The notes: a model not told the origin generated them from the sequence alone. A DNA stretch of 64,000 nt from Acinetobacter pollinis (GCF_015627175.1 NZ_VTDQ01000012.1:1-64000), one strand, 5' to 3'; numbered from the stretch's first letter, positions 28,800 through 38,601 are shown. Numbers and translations are program-made.

Positions 28800-28875
28800 T
28801 CTCCAATAGCTCAGTCGGTAGAGCGACGGACTGTTAATCCGCAGGTCCCTGGTTCGAGCCCAGGTTGGAGAGCCA
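28800..28875 (+). tRNA. tRNA-Asn (GTT), copy 1
   Basis: A 76-nt cloverleaf with encoded CCA. Acceptor TCTCCAA pairs with TTGGAGA; D-loop AGCTCAGTCGGTAGAGC; anticodon GTT at 28833-28835 in CTGTTAATC; T-loop GGTTCGAGCC. It is identical over all 76 nt to the copy at 38188-38263. Confidence 0.97.
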
Positions 28876-28880
28876 GCTAT

Positions 28881-28956
28881 TCTCCCATAGCTCAGTTGGT
28901 AGAGCGACGGACTGTTAATCCGCAGGTCCCTGGTTCGAGCCCAGGTGGGAGAGCCA
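28881..28956 (+). tRNA. tRNA-Asn (GTT), copy 2
   Basis: A 76-nt cloverleaf with encoded CCA, 5 bases after copy 1. It differs from copy 1 in the acceptor pair (TCTCCCA / TGGGAGA) and one D-loop base (TTGG for TCGG). Same anticodon, GTT. It is co-transcribed with copy 1 and ends at a strong terminator. Confidence 0.97.
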
Positions 28957-28962
28957 AATACT

Positions 28963-28997
28963 AACCCTCAAAGTGTACGAATCTTTGAGGGTTTTTT
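28963..28997 (+). terminator. terminator of the tandem tRNA-Asn transcript
   Basis: An 11-bp stem AACCCTCAAAG / CTTTGAGGGTT with a 9-nt loop and a T-run. It lies 6 bases after the second tRNA. Confidence 0.85.
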
Positions 28998-29051
28998 AAT
29001 GCCTGCTTGTTCAAAAACGAAGCCATGCCAGAGTATAACATGGCACTTCGT

Positions 29052-30434
29052 CTATTTAATGTTGGACCAACCACCACCTAAAGCACTAATTAAAGCAACA
29101 CTGTTTTGTAATTGAGTTGACTGCAACTGCAATAAGCTTTGTTCACTACTTAAACGTGTCGCCTCTGTGGTTGCCACACTGGTGTAATCAATAACACCTT
29201 CTTCATATTGATTGCGAATAATCCTCGCTGACTCTGTGGCTGCAACCAATGCTTTTTGTTGTGCAGAAAATTCTTTTTCTAAGCTTGTCGACTTAACTAG
29301 ATAATCCTCTACATTCTGCATCGCGTCTAAAACTGTTTGGCGATAGCTAGCGACAGTTTCATCGTAAGCAGCACGTGCAGAAGCAACTTTTGCTTTATTG
29401 GCACCAAAATCTAAAATACTCTGTGTTGCAGATGCACCTAAAGACCAAATAGATGTAGCCGCAGAAAACAACTCAGATAAGTGATTACTGCTATATCCTG
29501 CGCTTCCAGATAAACTTAAACTTGGAAAATAGCCTGCAATGGCAATCCCTACGGCTTCATTTGCGGCTGCTACACGGCGTTCAGCTGCTGCAATATCTGC
29601 TCGTCTTTCTAAGAGTTCACTCGGCAACTCAATCGGGATATTTGGAATATAAAGCGTTTGATTACGTGTTTCTAAATTAAAATCTGCGGGCATTTTACCC
29701 ACCAGTACAGCAATCGCATGCTCATACTGCGCTCTTTGCCAAATCAAATCCTCTCTCGATGCAATACTACTATGCAAAGATTGTTCAGCCTGTGTTAAAT
29801 CTGACTTTGCAATAATACCTTCGGTATACTTCGCATTTAAAACAGTCGCATATTTACGATAAACCTGAATCGTTTGATCATACAAATAAATTCTTTGATC
29901 AAGTACACGCAATGCAAAATAGTTCTGTGCCAAAGTGGTTTGAGCACTTAATGTCGCATTTGCTAAATCTGCAAAACTGGCTTGTGTACTTGCTGTATTT
30001 TCTTGAACTTGCCTTTTTAAGCGCCCCCATAGATCTAACTCCCACGATGCACTTAAACTCGCTGTATAACTATTATTTACAGATGTTTTTCCAGAGCGTG
30101 TTGCACTTGGCCCTAAAGTTACATTAGGAAATAAACTACTTTGCGATTGATTAACCAATGCGGCTGCTTGTTGGTATTTTGCCACATACTGCGCAACATT
30201 CTGGTTAGAGATAACCACTTGTGCTTCAAGCTGGTTTAATATGGAATCGTTGTAAATCTCCCACCACTCACCTTTCGCCTGTGCATCTTTAGGTGTAGCC
30301 ACCTTCCAACCTTTCGCCTCTTTAAATTGAACTGGGCTTGTAATCACAGGTTTCTGATAGTTTGGCCCAACAGTACAGCCTGTCATAACAGGTAAAAAAA
30401 TAACAATTGACCAAAATAACTTACTTTTAAACAT
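29052..30434 (-). CDS. RND efflux outer-membrane factor (NodT/OprM-type lipoprotein)
   Basis: The outer-membrane channel of a tripartite pump, about 460 residues. The signal peptide MFKSKLFWSIVIFLPVMTGC ends in a lipobox Cys, followed by TVGPNYQKP, the hallmark start of NodT-family factors. Two OEP repeats follow, with the typical PSELLERRADIAAAERRVAA in the middle. The frame is open 23 codons further, but the chosen ATG at 30432-30434 lies one base after the stop of the upstream pump gene, giving tight coupling. It is the last gene of the four-gene operon, as opmB is in muxABC-opmB. Confidence 0.88.
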   Translation of the reverse strand: MFKSKLFWSIVIFLPVMTGCTVGPNYQKPVITSPVQFKEAKGWKVATPKDAQAKGEWWEIYNDSILNQLEAQVVISNQNVAQYVAKYQQAAALVNQSQSSLFPNVTLGPSATRSGKTSVNNSYTASLSASWELDLWGRLKRQVQENTASTQASFADLANATLSAQTTLAQNYFALRVLDQRIYLYDQTIQVYRKYATVLNAKYTEGIIAKSDLTQAEQSLHSSIASREDLIWQRAQYEHAIAVLVGKMPADFNLETRNQTLYIPNIPIELPSELLERRADIAAAERRVAAANEAVGIAIAGYFPSLSLSGSAGYSSNHLSELFSAATSIWSLGASATQSILDFGANKAKVASARAAYDETVASYRQTVLDAMQNVEDYLVKSTSLEKEFSAQQKALVAATESARIIRNQYEEGVIDYTSVATTEATRLSSEQSLLQLQSTQLQNSVALISALGGGWSNIK

Positions 30435-30435
30435 A

Positions 30436-33400
30436 TTATGACTCATCTGTAATATTAGAAGTTGGGCGATATAACACATGCCACCGTCGCTTAACCCATG
30501 CACCGAAACGATCTAAGTAAACATATATCACTGGTGTCGTATAAAGTGTAAGTATTTGACTTAATGCAAGCCCACCACAAATAACATAGCCTAAAGGACG
30601 ATGTAATTCTGCATTTCCCCCAGTTTCTAAAATCAATGGTAATGCACCAAAGAAAGCAGCCAGTGTTGTCATTAAAATTGGACGAAAACGTTTTGAACAT
30701 GCTTCGACTATTGCTTGTTCAGGTGTAAACTGATGATTCTTTTCAGCATCTAAAGCAAAATCAATCATTAAAATTGCATTTTTCTTTACAATGCCAATAA
30801 GTAGCAAAATGCCAATAAAAGCAATAACTGTAAATTGAGTGCCTGTTAAAATGAGAAGTATAAGTGCACCTACACCTGCAGAGGGTAATGTAGATAAAAT
30901 TGTAATTGGATGAATCCAACTCTCATACAACATACCCAATAAAATATAGATCGTAGCTAAAGCAGCCAATACGAGCCATGGAATATTTTTTACCAATGTT
31001 TCATAAGCTTTTGCAGTGCCCTGCAATCCGCCATGAATCGTATCTGGTACACCAATTTTTGCAATAGTTTCATTAATGGCTTGCTGAGCTTGCTCTAATG
31101 AGACACCATCTGCCAAGTTAAATGCAATTGTAGTTGTCGCCATTTGATCCTGATGAGCAACAGAGAGAGAGGTATTGCCATAGCTTAAGCTTGCAAATGC
31201 AGAAATAGGAACGACTTCATTATTACTTGTGAGTACATGAAGTTGATTTAATATATTTGGATCGGCAGTATACTCTGGTGCTAGACCTAAAATTGTATAA
31301 TACTGATTCAACATTTTGTACTGGGTTGCGATTTGCCGTTGACTAAACGCATTATTTAAAAATGTATCAATATCATTTACATCTAGACCATATCTCTTAG
31401 CGGCAACACGATCTATAACAACCCTCACTTCTTGCCCACCTGTCTGGGAATCTGTATCAACACTGGTCAATTGTGGTAACTGTTTTAAAGCCGCATATAC
31501 GATGGGAGCCCATTCACGTAACTGACTCAGATCATCGCTTTGTAAACTGTACTGATAAGTTGCATTTGCACTACGCCCACCTATACGTAAATCTTGTGCA
31601 GGCATAAGAAAGACTGAAGCACCCGCAATATTTTTATTTTTCATGGTCAGTGAGTTTGCAATTTGCATAGCAGATTGTTTACGCTCACTTAAATCTTTTA
31701 AACGAACAAAGAAAGTACCTGTATTTCGTGCACCAAATCCTCCGCCACCTGTAGATGACATCACATATTTCACATTTGGATCTTGCATTAAAGAATGGGC
31801 CACTTCCTTTAATTTGGGTTCAAATGCTTGAAAACTGGTATTCTGATCTCCTCTCACCATTCCCATGAGCATGCCAGTGTCTTGGTTTGGAAAGAATCCT
31901 TTTTGTACTACAGTATAAAGATAGACGTTACATATAATAGTAATCAAAAGTGTAAGTACGGTAAGTCGTTTATGTCGCATCACTACAGAAAGACTTTTGA
32001 TGTATCCCCGATGTATACCGTTTAAGCATCGTTCAATAAAAGAATAAAATTTATTGTCTTTATTTTCTCCATGCATATGCGGTTTAAGTACAGTTGCACA
32101 TAACATCGGAGTTAGGGTTAATGACAAGAACATTGAGAACACAAGAGAAATTGACAATGTCACAGCAAATTCACGAAATAATCGTCCAAGCATTCCTCCC
32201 ATCAATAACAGAGGAATAAATACAGCAATTAAAGATGCTGTCATTGACAGTACTGTAAAACCAATTTCACGACTTCCATCTAATGCTGCCTGAACTGGCT
32301 TCTTACCCATTTCTAGATGACGACTAATATTTTCTAATACAACGATGGCATCATCGACGACAAACCCAGTGGCAATAATTAATGCCAACATTGAAAGCGA
32401 ATCGAGCGTGTATCCAAGTACATACATAGCAGAGAATGTACTAATAATTGAGATAGGTAGTGCAACTGCTGGAATAAGTAAGGCACGTGCATTTCTAAGA
32501 AATAAAAACACAACAGCAATGACTAAAAGTATAGCAATTACGAGCGTCATTTCCGTATCATGCAATGCACTACGCGTTAAAGTAGAACGATCAATCGTAA
32601 ATGTAAGCTGAGTATCTGCAGGTAACATTTCATTTAAAACAGGCATCTCAGCTTTAATTGCATCAATGGTTTTGAGCATGTTTGCATTGGCTTGTCGGGT
32701 AATTGAAATCATGACTGCAGGCTCATTATTCAAATAACCTGCAGCATAAATATCTTGCACAGAGTCTGACACTAATGCGACATCTTTTAAACGAACCACA
32801 GCACCATTACGAGATGCAATAATAACTTCTTGATATTCCTTGGCTTTGGTTAACTGACCATTGGCCTCAATCCATAAATTGTAGGCATTCCCATTTAGTT
32901 GACCACGTGGAGTATTGGTTGTGGCATTATTAATGGCTGCACGTACTGTATCTAATGAAATACCATAGCTTTCTAACTTTTTAGGTTGTAAGGCAACCCG
33001 TACAGCAGGTAAAGCACTACCCCGAATAGAAACTTGTCCTACCCCTTGTACTTGAGATAATTTCTGTTGGAGCTTACTCGATGCTAAATCGTATAACTGA
33101 CCACGATTAAAACGAGATGATGTCAAAGATAAAATAACAATTGGAGCATCAGAAGGATTCGCTTTTCGATAAGTAGGAAGTGTTTTCATACTACTTGGAA
33201 GCAAACTTCTTGCCGCATTAATCGCCGCTTGTACTTCTCTTGCCGCGCTATCAATATCTTTGTCTAAATCAAATTGAACAATAACACTGGTAGATCCCTG
33301 ACCACTGGTAGAAGTCATTTCGGTAATGCCTGCTATTTGCCCCAACGCTCGCTCTAACGGCGTTGCAACAGTAGCAGCCATAGTTTCGGGACTAGCACCA

Positions 33401-33555
33401 GCAAGACTACCCTGAACCATAATAGTAGGAGTATCAATTTTGGGCATTGGTGCAACAGGCATTAAATAAAATGAAAGAATGCCTAACAATGTCAATGCAA
33501 AACTAATCAGTAATGTACCAACAGGGCGAAGAATAAATATCTTTGAAAAATTCAA
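30436..33555 (-). CDS. RND multidrug efflux permease, MdtC/MuxC-type
   Basis: A 1039-residue proton-driven inner-membrane pump of the HAE1 family with 12 transmembrane helices and two large periplasmic loops. Helix 1 starts FSKIFILRPVGTLLISFALT; the proton-relay Asp pair lies in helix 4 (IIATGFVVDDAIVVLENISR); helix 10-11 shows GIVKKNAILMIDFALDAEK. It is encoded directly after a second RND pump (2 bases between them) and before the outer-membrane factor, so the two pumps likely form a mixed trimer as MdtB and MdtC do. The substrates are not predictable. Confidence 0.9.
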   Translation of the reverse strand: MNFSKIFILRPVGTLLISFALTLLGILSFYLMPVAPMPKIDTPTIMVQGSLAGASPETMAATVATPLERALGQIAGITEMTSTSGQGSTSVIVQFDLDKDIDSAAREVQAAINAARSLLPSSMKTLPTYRKANPSDAPIVILSLTSSRFNRGQLYDLASSKLQQKLSQVQGVGQVSIRGSALPAVRVALQPKKLESYGISLDTVRAAINNATTNTPRGQLNGNAYNLWIEANGQLTKAKEYQEVIIASRNGAVVRLKDVALVSDSVQDIYAAGYLNNEPAVMISITRQANANMLKTIDAIKAEMPVLNEMLPADTQLTFTIDRSTLTRSALHDTEMTLVIAILLVIAVVFLFLRNARALLIPAVALPISIISTFSAMYVLGYTLDSLSMLALIIATGFVVDDAIVVLENISRHLEMGKKPVQAALDGSREIGFTVLSMTASLIAVFIPLLLMGGMLGRLFREFAVTLSISLVFSMFLSLTLTPMLCATVLKPHMHGENKDNKFYSFIERCLNGIHRGYIKSLSVVMRHKRLTVLTLLITIICNVYLYTVVQKGFFPNQDTGMLMGMVRGDQNTSFQAFEPKLKEVAHSLMQDPNVKYVMSSTGGGGFGARNTGTFFVRLKDLSERKQSAMQIANSLTMKNKNIAGASVFLMPAQDLRIGGRSANATYQYSLQSDDLSQLREWAPIVYAALKQLPQLTSVDTDSQTGGQEVRVVIDRVAAKRYGLDVNDIDTFLNNAFSQRQIATQYKMLNQYYTILGLAPEYTADPNILNQLHVLTSNNEVVPISAFASLSYGNTSLSVAHQDQMATTTIAFNLADGVSLEQAQQAINETIAKIGVPDTIHGGLQGTAKAYETLVKNIPWLVLAALATIYILLGMLYESWIHPITILSTLPSAGVGALILLILTGTQFTVIAFIGILLLIGIVKKNAILMIDFALDAEKNHQFTPEQAIVEACSKRFRPILMTTLAAFFGALPLILETGGNAELHRPLGYVICGGLALSQILTLYTTPVIYVYLDRFGAWVKRRWHVLYRPTSNITDES

Positions 33556-33556
33556 T

Positions 33557-36500
33557 TTATTCTCCTTTACCTACCGCTTGTTTACCATGCACAAGTCGTT
33601 CAAAGGCCAAGTAAATAATAGGTGTTGTAAATAAGGTTAAAACCTGACTAAGCAATAAGCCACCAACAATGACCAAACCTAAGGGCTGACGTAATTCAGA
33701 TCCTGAGCCTACAGCAAACATCAATGGAACTGCGCCAAGTAAAGCAGCACATGTCGTCATTAAAATAGGGCGAAAACGTAATAGACACGCTTGATACATC
33801 GCCTCTGTGGCAGTTTTTCCGTCTCTTTGTGCATCTAGTGCAAAATCAATGAGCATAATGGCATTTTTCTTTACAATACCAATAAGTAAAATCACACCAA
33901 TCAATGCAATAAGAGAAAACTCAGTATTGGTTAAACGTAATGCAAGGAGAGCCCCTATCGCTGCCGAGGGTAAAGTAGAAAGCACGGTAATTGGATGAAT
34001 CCAGCTCTCATACAAAATACCCAATACAATATACATGGTTAGCAAAGCTGCTAAAATAAGCCATAAGGTATTGGAACCAGAAGTACTATAAGCAAGTAAA
34101 GCACCTTGATACTTCACATTAATAGTTTTAGGTAAACCCACCTCTTGTTGAATATGTTCAAATGCTGCTTTTGCTTCTTCTAAGGTATACCCTTGATTTA
34201 CATTAAAAGAGAGTGTTGCAGCGGGTGTCTGGTTAATTCGAGTATAGCCTTGATAGCCTATCTTTTCAGAAACAGTCACTAAATTACTCAAAGGCACCAT
34301 TGAAGTTGATGACGTTGTTACTGTGCCATCTGAGTTTGTTGTCGTTGAAGCTGTACCAGAAACATAAATATGTGAAAAGGCAGATAAGTCTTGACGATAT
34401 GGCTGTCCAACTTCTAAAACCACTCTGTACTGATTTGCTTGTGTATAAATCGTAGAAATCAAACGCTGACCAAAAGCATTATATAAGGCCGTATCTATAT
34501 CACTTGCTGTAATACCGTAACGACCTGCTTCTGTACGATTAATTTCTAAGTATGCGATATTGGCTTTATTTTGAAGATTCTGATTAACTGCAGAAAAAAT
34601 TGGATTCTTCTGCATGGCTTCAACTAACTTAGGTGACCATAATTCTAAATCTTTTTGGTCTGGAGTATCTAAAGTAAGTTGATACTGACTTGGTGTTACT
34701 TGATCATCTACACTTAAATCTTGATTTTTAATTGCATATAACTGAATGCCTGCCACCTGTGCAGCTTCTGCTTTTAATCGTTGAATTACAATATCTGCTT
34801 TATCACGCTCAGAAAAATCTTTTAAACTAATCTGCAAACGTCCAGTATTTAACGTTGTATTGTTTGCAGCATCAATACCCACAATTGAAGAGATAGAAGC
34901 AACTGCTGGATCTTTTTGTAATGCCTGAACCAATGCCTGTTGTCTCTTAGACATCTCCGCAAAAGAAACATTTTGCGGCGCCACAGAAATGCCTTGGATC
35001 ATTCCTGTATCTTGCGATGGAAAAAAACCTTTTGGTATCCATGCATATAAAAGTCCCGTCAATACCAGTGTTAAAATGGCGACAATTAAGGTAATTCCCT
35101 GATGGCGAAATACAACCTTTAAACAACGCTCATATACATGCAATACACGATCAAATCCACGTCCAAAACTACGTGCAACCACATTATGCTTTTCTTCTGG
35201 GATATGTTTTAGCAAATAAGCGCTCAACATTGGTGTCAAAGTTAATGACACAAACATAGATACAAAAATTGCAACGGCTAAAGTAATTGAAAACTCTCTA
35301 AATAAACGTCCAATCACATCACCCATAAATAATAATGGAATCAGTACCGCGACCAAAGAAATTGTGAGTGAAATAATAGTAAAGCCAATTTCTCGCGAAC
35401 CTTTTAAAGCGGCTTGCATTGGTGGTTCACCATTTTCAATATGGCGCTGAATATTTTCAACAACAACAATAGCATCATCAATCACAAACCCCGTTGCAAT
35501 GGTTAATGCCATTAAGGTGAGATTATTAATTGAAAAACCAGACAAATACATCACCCCAAAAGTACCGATAATAGATAGCGGCACAGCAACACTGGGAATA
35601 AATGTAGCAGCAAAGGTACGCAAAAATAAGAATGAAACCATAACGACCAAACACATGGCCAAGATGAGCTCAAACTGGACATCATGAATAGAAGAACGAA
35701 TAGTTTGAGTTCTGTCTGACAATACCTCTAAATGGATCGAAGCAGGTAAACTATTTTGAATTTCTGGTAATTGCGCTTTAATATCGTCTGCAATTGAAAC
35801 TACATTTGTACCAGGTTGACGTTGCACATTCATAATAATGGCAGGTTTCCCATTGGCAGAAGCTGACTGATACAAATTCTGTGGCGCTTCAGTTACTGTA
35901 GCCACATCTCGTAGATAAATTGCACTACCATTTTCATACTTCAAAATCAGATTCTTATAGTCATCTATACTTCTGAGTTGATCATTTGCTTCAATAGTTA
36001 CGGACTTACTGGGACCATCAAATCCGCCTTTTGAACCATTCACATTCGAATTACTAATTACTGTAGAAATATTAGCAAGCGTTAAACTGTGATTGGTAAG
36101 CGCTGTAGGATTGACTTGAATACGTACTGCGGTTTGCTGTCCTCCAGCAAGACTCACTAAACCCACACCAGAAATCTGAGATAACTTTAATGCAACTCGG
36201 TTATTCAAAATATCTTGTACTTTAATTAAAGGTAACGTATCTGAAGTCGCAGCAATTGTTAAAATCGGCGCATCGGCAGGATTCACCTTTTTATAGGTAG
36301 GTTTATTCGGTAATCCACTAGGTAATAAAGAGTCCGCCGTATTAATCGCTGCCTGTACTTCTTGTTCTGCAACATCAAGTGACATATCTAAACTAAATTT
36401 AAGTGTAATAACAGATGCACCGCCTGAGCTGGTGGAATACATTTGTTTTAAACCAGCCATTTGTCCAAGCTGTCTTTCTAAGGGTGCTGTCACCCCACTG

Positions 36501-36679
36501 GTCATTACTTCTGGCCCTGCACCGGGGAATTCAGTTGTCACTTGAATAATTGGATAGTCCACTTCAGGCAAGGCAGAAATGGATAAGTTCTTATAAGCTA
36601 AAATGCCGCTTAAGATAATAGCAATCATTAACAGTAATGTTGCAACAGGTCGATCTATAAAAATACGAGATGGATTCAT
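33557..36679 (-). CDS. RND multidrug efflux permease, MdtB/MuxB-type
   Basis: A 1040-residue HAE1-family pump, the partner of the pump encoded just downstream. N-terminus SRIFIDRPVATLLLMIAIIL; proton-relay Asp pair in TIATGFVIDDAIVVVENIQR; IGIVKKNAIMLIDFALDAQR in the C-terminal half. A Ser/Thr-rich stretch (GTASTTTNSDGTVTTSSTS) sits in the second periplasmic loop, a local low-complexity insert. It starts 6 bases after the adaptor gene. The order adaptor, pump, pump, outer-membrane factor is that of mdtABC and muxABC-opmB. Confidence 0.9.
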   Translation of the reverse strand: MNPSRIFIDRPVATLLLMIAIILSGILAYKNLSISALPEVDYPIIQVTTEFPGAGPEVMTSGVTAPLERQLGQMAGLKQMYSTSSGGASVITLKFSLDMSLDVAEQEVQAAINTADSLLPSGLPNKPTYKKVNPADAPILTIAATSDTLPLIKVQDILNNRVALKLSQISGVGLVSLAGGQQTAVRIQVNPTALTNHSLTLANISTVISNSNVNGSKGGFDGPSKSVTIEANDQLRSIDDYKNLILKYENGSAIYLRDVATVTEAPQNLYQSASANGKPAIIMNVQRQPGTNVVSIADDIKAQLPEIQNSLPASIHLEVLSDRTQTIRSSIHDVQFELILAMCLVVMVSFLFLRTFAATFIPSVAVPLSIIGTFGVMYLSGFSINNLTLMALTIATGFVIDDAIVVVENIQRHIENGEPPMQAALKGSREIGFTIISLTISLVAVLIPLLFMGDVIGRLFREFSITLAVAIFVSMFVSLTLTPMLSAYLLKHIPEEKHNVVARSFGRGFDRVLHVYERCLKVVFRHQGITLIVAILTLVLTGLLYAWIPKGFFPSQDTGMIQGISVAPQNVSFAEMSKRQQALVQALQKDPAVASISSIVGIDAANNTTLNTGRLQISLKDFSERDKADIVIQRLKAEAAQVAGIQLYAIKNQDLSVDDQVTPSQYQLTLDTPDQKDLELWSPKLVEAMQKNPIFSAVNQNLQNKANIAYLEINRTEAGRYGITASDIDTALYNAFGQRLISTIYTQANQYRVVLEVGQPYRQDLSAFSHIYVSGTASTTTNSDGTVTTSSTSMVPLSNLVTVSEKIGYQGYTRINQTPAATLSFNVNQGYTLEEAKAAFEHIQQEVGLPKTINVKYQGALLAYSTSGSNTLWLILAALLTMYIVLGILYESWIHPITVLSTLPSAAIGALLALRLTNTEFSLIALIGVILLIGIVKKNAIMLIDFALDAQRDGKTATEAMYQACLLRFRPILMTTCAALLGAVPLMFAVGSGSELRQPLGLVIVGGLLLSQVLTLFTTPIIYLAFERLVHGKQAVGKGE

Positions 36680-36685
36680 AGTCTT

Positions 36686-37873
36686 TTAGCGTGGTCCATG
36701 ATGACGAGGTGCAGGCGCATTGTCTAAAATACGTGTATCTACTTTTTCAGGTGTAACAACTTTTACTTTTGCGCCATTACCCAGTGAGTCTACACCTGTA
36801 GTGACAACCTGCTCGCCATTTTGAACACCCTCAAGAATAGTAACTTTTCCATCATTTGTTTCTGGACCAGTTTTCACCATTACTTTTTTCACAGTTGAAT
36901 GATTATTTACTGTAAATACATACTTACCAGCATCACTCAGTTGTACGGCTGCGCTTGGAACAACCAACGCATGACTTAATGTTTTTGTTGTTAATTGTAC
37001 ATTTACAAACTGATTCGGGAACAATTCATCTGATTGGTTTTCAAATACTGCTTTTAATGAAATGGTTCCTGTAGAACTATCAATTTCATTGCTAATAACC
37101 GCAACTTTACCTTCAGCAAGCTGGGTTTTACCACTTTGATCATAAGCATGAACAACTAGAGGCTTTCCTTCTCTTAATGGCTTCACAATATCGGCAATTT
37201 CAGATTGAGGAATACTAAAAACCACAGTAATAGGCCTAGTTTGAGTAATGACTGCGATTGCGGTACTATCTGCACTCACAGCATTACCAATATCTACTTT
37301 TCTTAAACCGATATACCCTGAGATTGGTGCAACAATTCGACCATAGCCAATATTAAGTTTGGCAGCTTGTATTTGCCCTTGTACAGATTTAATTGCGCCT
37401 TCATATTGTGCAGCTGTCGCTGTTTGCGTATCTAAATCTTGTTTAGAAATAGAATCCTTCTCATATAATCTTTGATATCTTTCTAGGGTCAAACGTGCAT
37501 TTTTTAATTGAGCCTGATTTTGAGAAAGTGTGCCTTCATATTGTTCTAATGTCGCTTGTGAAGGTTTGACATCAATCTGTGCCAGTGAATCTCCCTGATG
37601 AACGTACTGTCCCTCTTTAAAATACACCGATTGCAAATTACCTGTAATTCTACTCGTAACTGTTACTGTTTTATTTGCCGTTACGGTTCCAAGTGCATTT
37701 ACAATCACAGGTACATCCTGTGTCGTAACGACACCTACCTGAACTGGTGTTCCTTCAGACTGAGGCATACTGCGAGGTTGACTAGAAAATTTTGATTGAA
37801 TATAAAAATAAGCCGCTACAATAACAACAATGAAGATTAAGAATATAAAAATCTTTTTAAGTTTTCGCGACAT
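36686..37873 (-). CDS. RND efflux periplasmic adaptor (membrane fusion protein), MdtA-type
   Basis: A 395-residue adaptor joining the pump to the outer-membrane channel. One N-terminal membrane anchor (about 7-25, IFIFLIFIVVIVAAYFYI), then a barrel-sandwich hybrid (VTSRITGNLQSVYFKEGQYV), an alpha-hairpin (LEQYEGTLSQNQAQLKNARL onward), the second lipoyl half (GRIVAPISGYIGLRKVDIG), beta-barrel and membrane-proximal domains (NQFVNVQLTTKTL). It is the first gene of the operon; the promoter must lie in the 270-bp gap before the third tRNA-Asn. No regulator gene is adjacent. Confidence 0.9.
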   Translation of the reverse strand: MSRKLKKIFIFLIFIVVIVAAYFYIQSKFSSQPRSMPQSEGTPVQVGVVTTQDVPVIVNALGTVTANKTVTVTSRITGNLQSVYFKEGQYVHQGDSLAQIDVKPSQATLEQYEGTLSQNQAQLKNARLTLERYQRLYEKDSISKQDLDTQTATAAQYEGAIKSVQGQIQAAKLNIGYGRIVAPISGYIGLRKVDIGNAVSADSTAIAVITQTRPITVVFSIPQSEIADIVKPLREGKPLVVHAYDQSGKTQLAEGKVAVISNEIDSSTGTISLKAVFENQSDELFPNQFVNVQLTTKTLSHALVVPSAAVQLSDAGKYVFTVNNHSTVKKVMVKTGPETNDGKVTILEGVQNGEQVVTTGVDSLGNGAKVKVVTPEKVDTRILDNAPAPRHHGPR

Positions 37874-38147
37874 AGTACAACCTTGGAAGAGTTAAAATAT
37901 TTTTCTGCACAAATTAAAACAGAGTCATGTTTCAAATAAACGATTTAACGATATTATTCAATAATTTCATGAAGTAATTATGTTCTTACTGTAAATACCA
38001 TTATTAAAAAAACCAGACTTTTTATTATTTTGATAAAAAATGAGGAATAACTTAGATCATACCTATAATTTAAAAAATAAAATATCTTATTTCACAAGGA
38101 AAACGTTTAAATTTAGATCACTTAACTAGATCTTTGATGATATAGAC

Positions 38148-38176
38148 TTGACGATATTTAAAATCGAACATAGAAT
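38148..38176 (+). promoter_or_regulatory. sigma-70 promoter of tRNA-Asn copy 3
   Basis: TTGACG (38148-38153), a 17-bp spacer, TAGAAT (38171-38176). 34 of the 40 bases from the -35 box to the tRNA match the promoter at 28760. Confidence 0.75.
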
Positions 38177-38187
38177 GCGTATCAGAT

Positions 38188-38263
38188 TCTCCAATAGCTC
38201 AGTCGGTAGAGCGACGGACTGTTAATCCGCAGGTCCCTGGTTCGAGCCCAGGTTGGAGAGCCA
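38188..38263 (+). tRNA. tRNA-Asn (GTT), copy 3
   Basis: A 76-nt cloverleaf with encoded CCA, identical over its full length to copy 1 at 28800. It has its own promoter and terminator and lies just upstream of, and divergent from, the efflux operon. Copies 1 and 3 therefore bracket that operon as direct repeats. Confidence 0.97.
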
Positions 38264-38270
38264 AGATTCT

Positions 38271-38308
38271 AAAAAACCCATATATTATTTTTAATATATG
38301 GGTTTTTT
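38271..38308 (+). terminator. terminator of tRNA-Asn copy 3
   Basis: A 17-bp A/T-flanked stem (AAAAAACCCATATATTA with TAATATATGGGTTTTTT), 4-nt loop, with a terminal T-run. Confidence 0.85.
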
Positions 38309-38324
38309 ATTGGGCATAAATTAT

Positions 38325-38356
38325 AAAAAATGCTTTTAAAATAAAAAGCATTTTTG
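38325..38356 (-). terminator. terminator of the ubiC-ubiA transcript
   Basis: Stem AAAAATGCTTTT / AAAAGCATTTTT just after the stop of the 78-aa gene; it reads as a hairpin plus U-run on the minus strand. Confidence 0.65.
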
Positions 38357-38364
38357 TGAATACA

Positions 38365-38601
38365 TTAACGAGTTTGATTACTGCTCGTTGTTGCTTCAGG
38401 GTCAGAAGCTAAACTACGCTCTTCATCTTGCTTGGCAAATTTTTCTGCATACCCTGCTCTCTCTGCAGCATATTTTTTACTGGTTTTTGCATCCTGTGAC
38501 GCAGCTACAAATAAAAGTAATACAAGTAAAATAGGAACAAGTAAAGCAACGGAAAAAATTATCCAACGCTTACGGTTTCTTGTACGTACATCTTCGCTCA
38601 C
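38365..38601 (-). CDS. small membrane protein, 78 aa, downstream of ubiA
   Basis: No family is recognised. A basic start (RTRNRKRW) is followed by one strong membrane helix (about 13-33, WIIFSVALLVPILLVLLLFV) and then a charged soluble tail rich in Lys, Ala and Glu. The topology suggests a single-pass inner-membrane protein, possibly with the N-terminus inside. It starts 13 bases after the ubiA stop and precedes a terminator, so it is probably the third gene of the ubiC-ubiA operon. A link to ubiquinone synthesis is suggested only by position. Confidence 0.7.
   Translation of the reverse strand: MSEDVRTRNRKRWIIFSVALLVPILLVLLLFVAASQDAKTSKKYAAERAGYAEKFAKQDEERSLASDPEATTSSNQTR

Noticed and set aside
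32054..32611. Antisense frames inside the RND pump genes
   Set aside because: They mirror the coding frame of highly biased membrane-protein codons and have no start signals.
29052..37873. AdeABC, AdeFGH or AdeIJK pump
   Set aside because: Those operons carry one pump gene; here two adjacent pump genes point to the MdtABC/MuxABC type.
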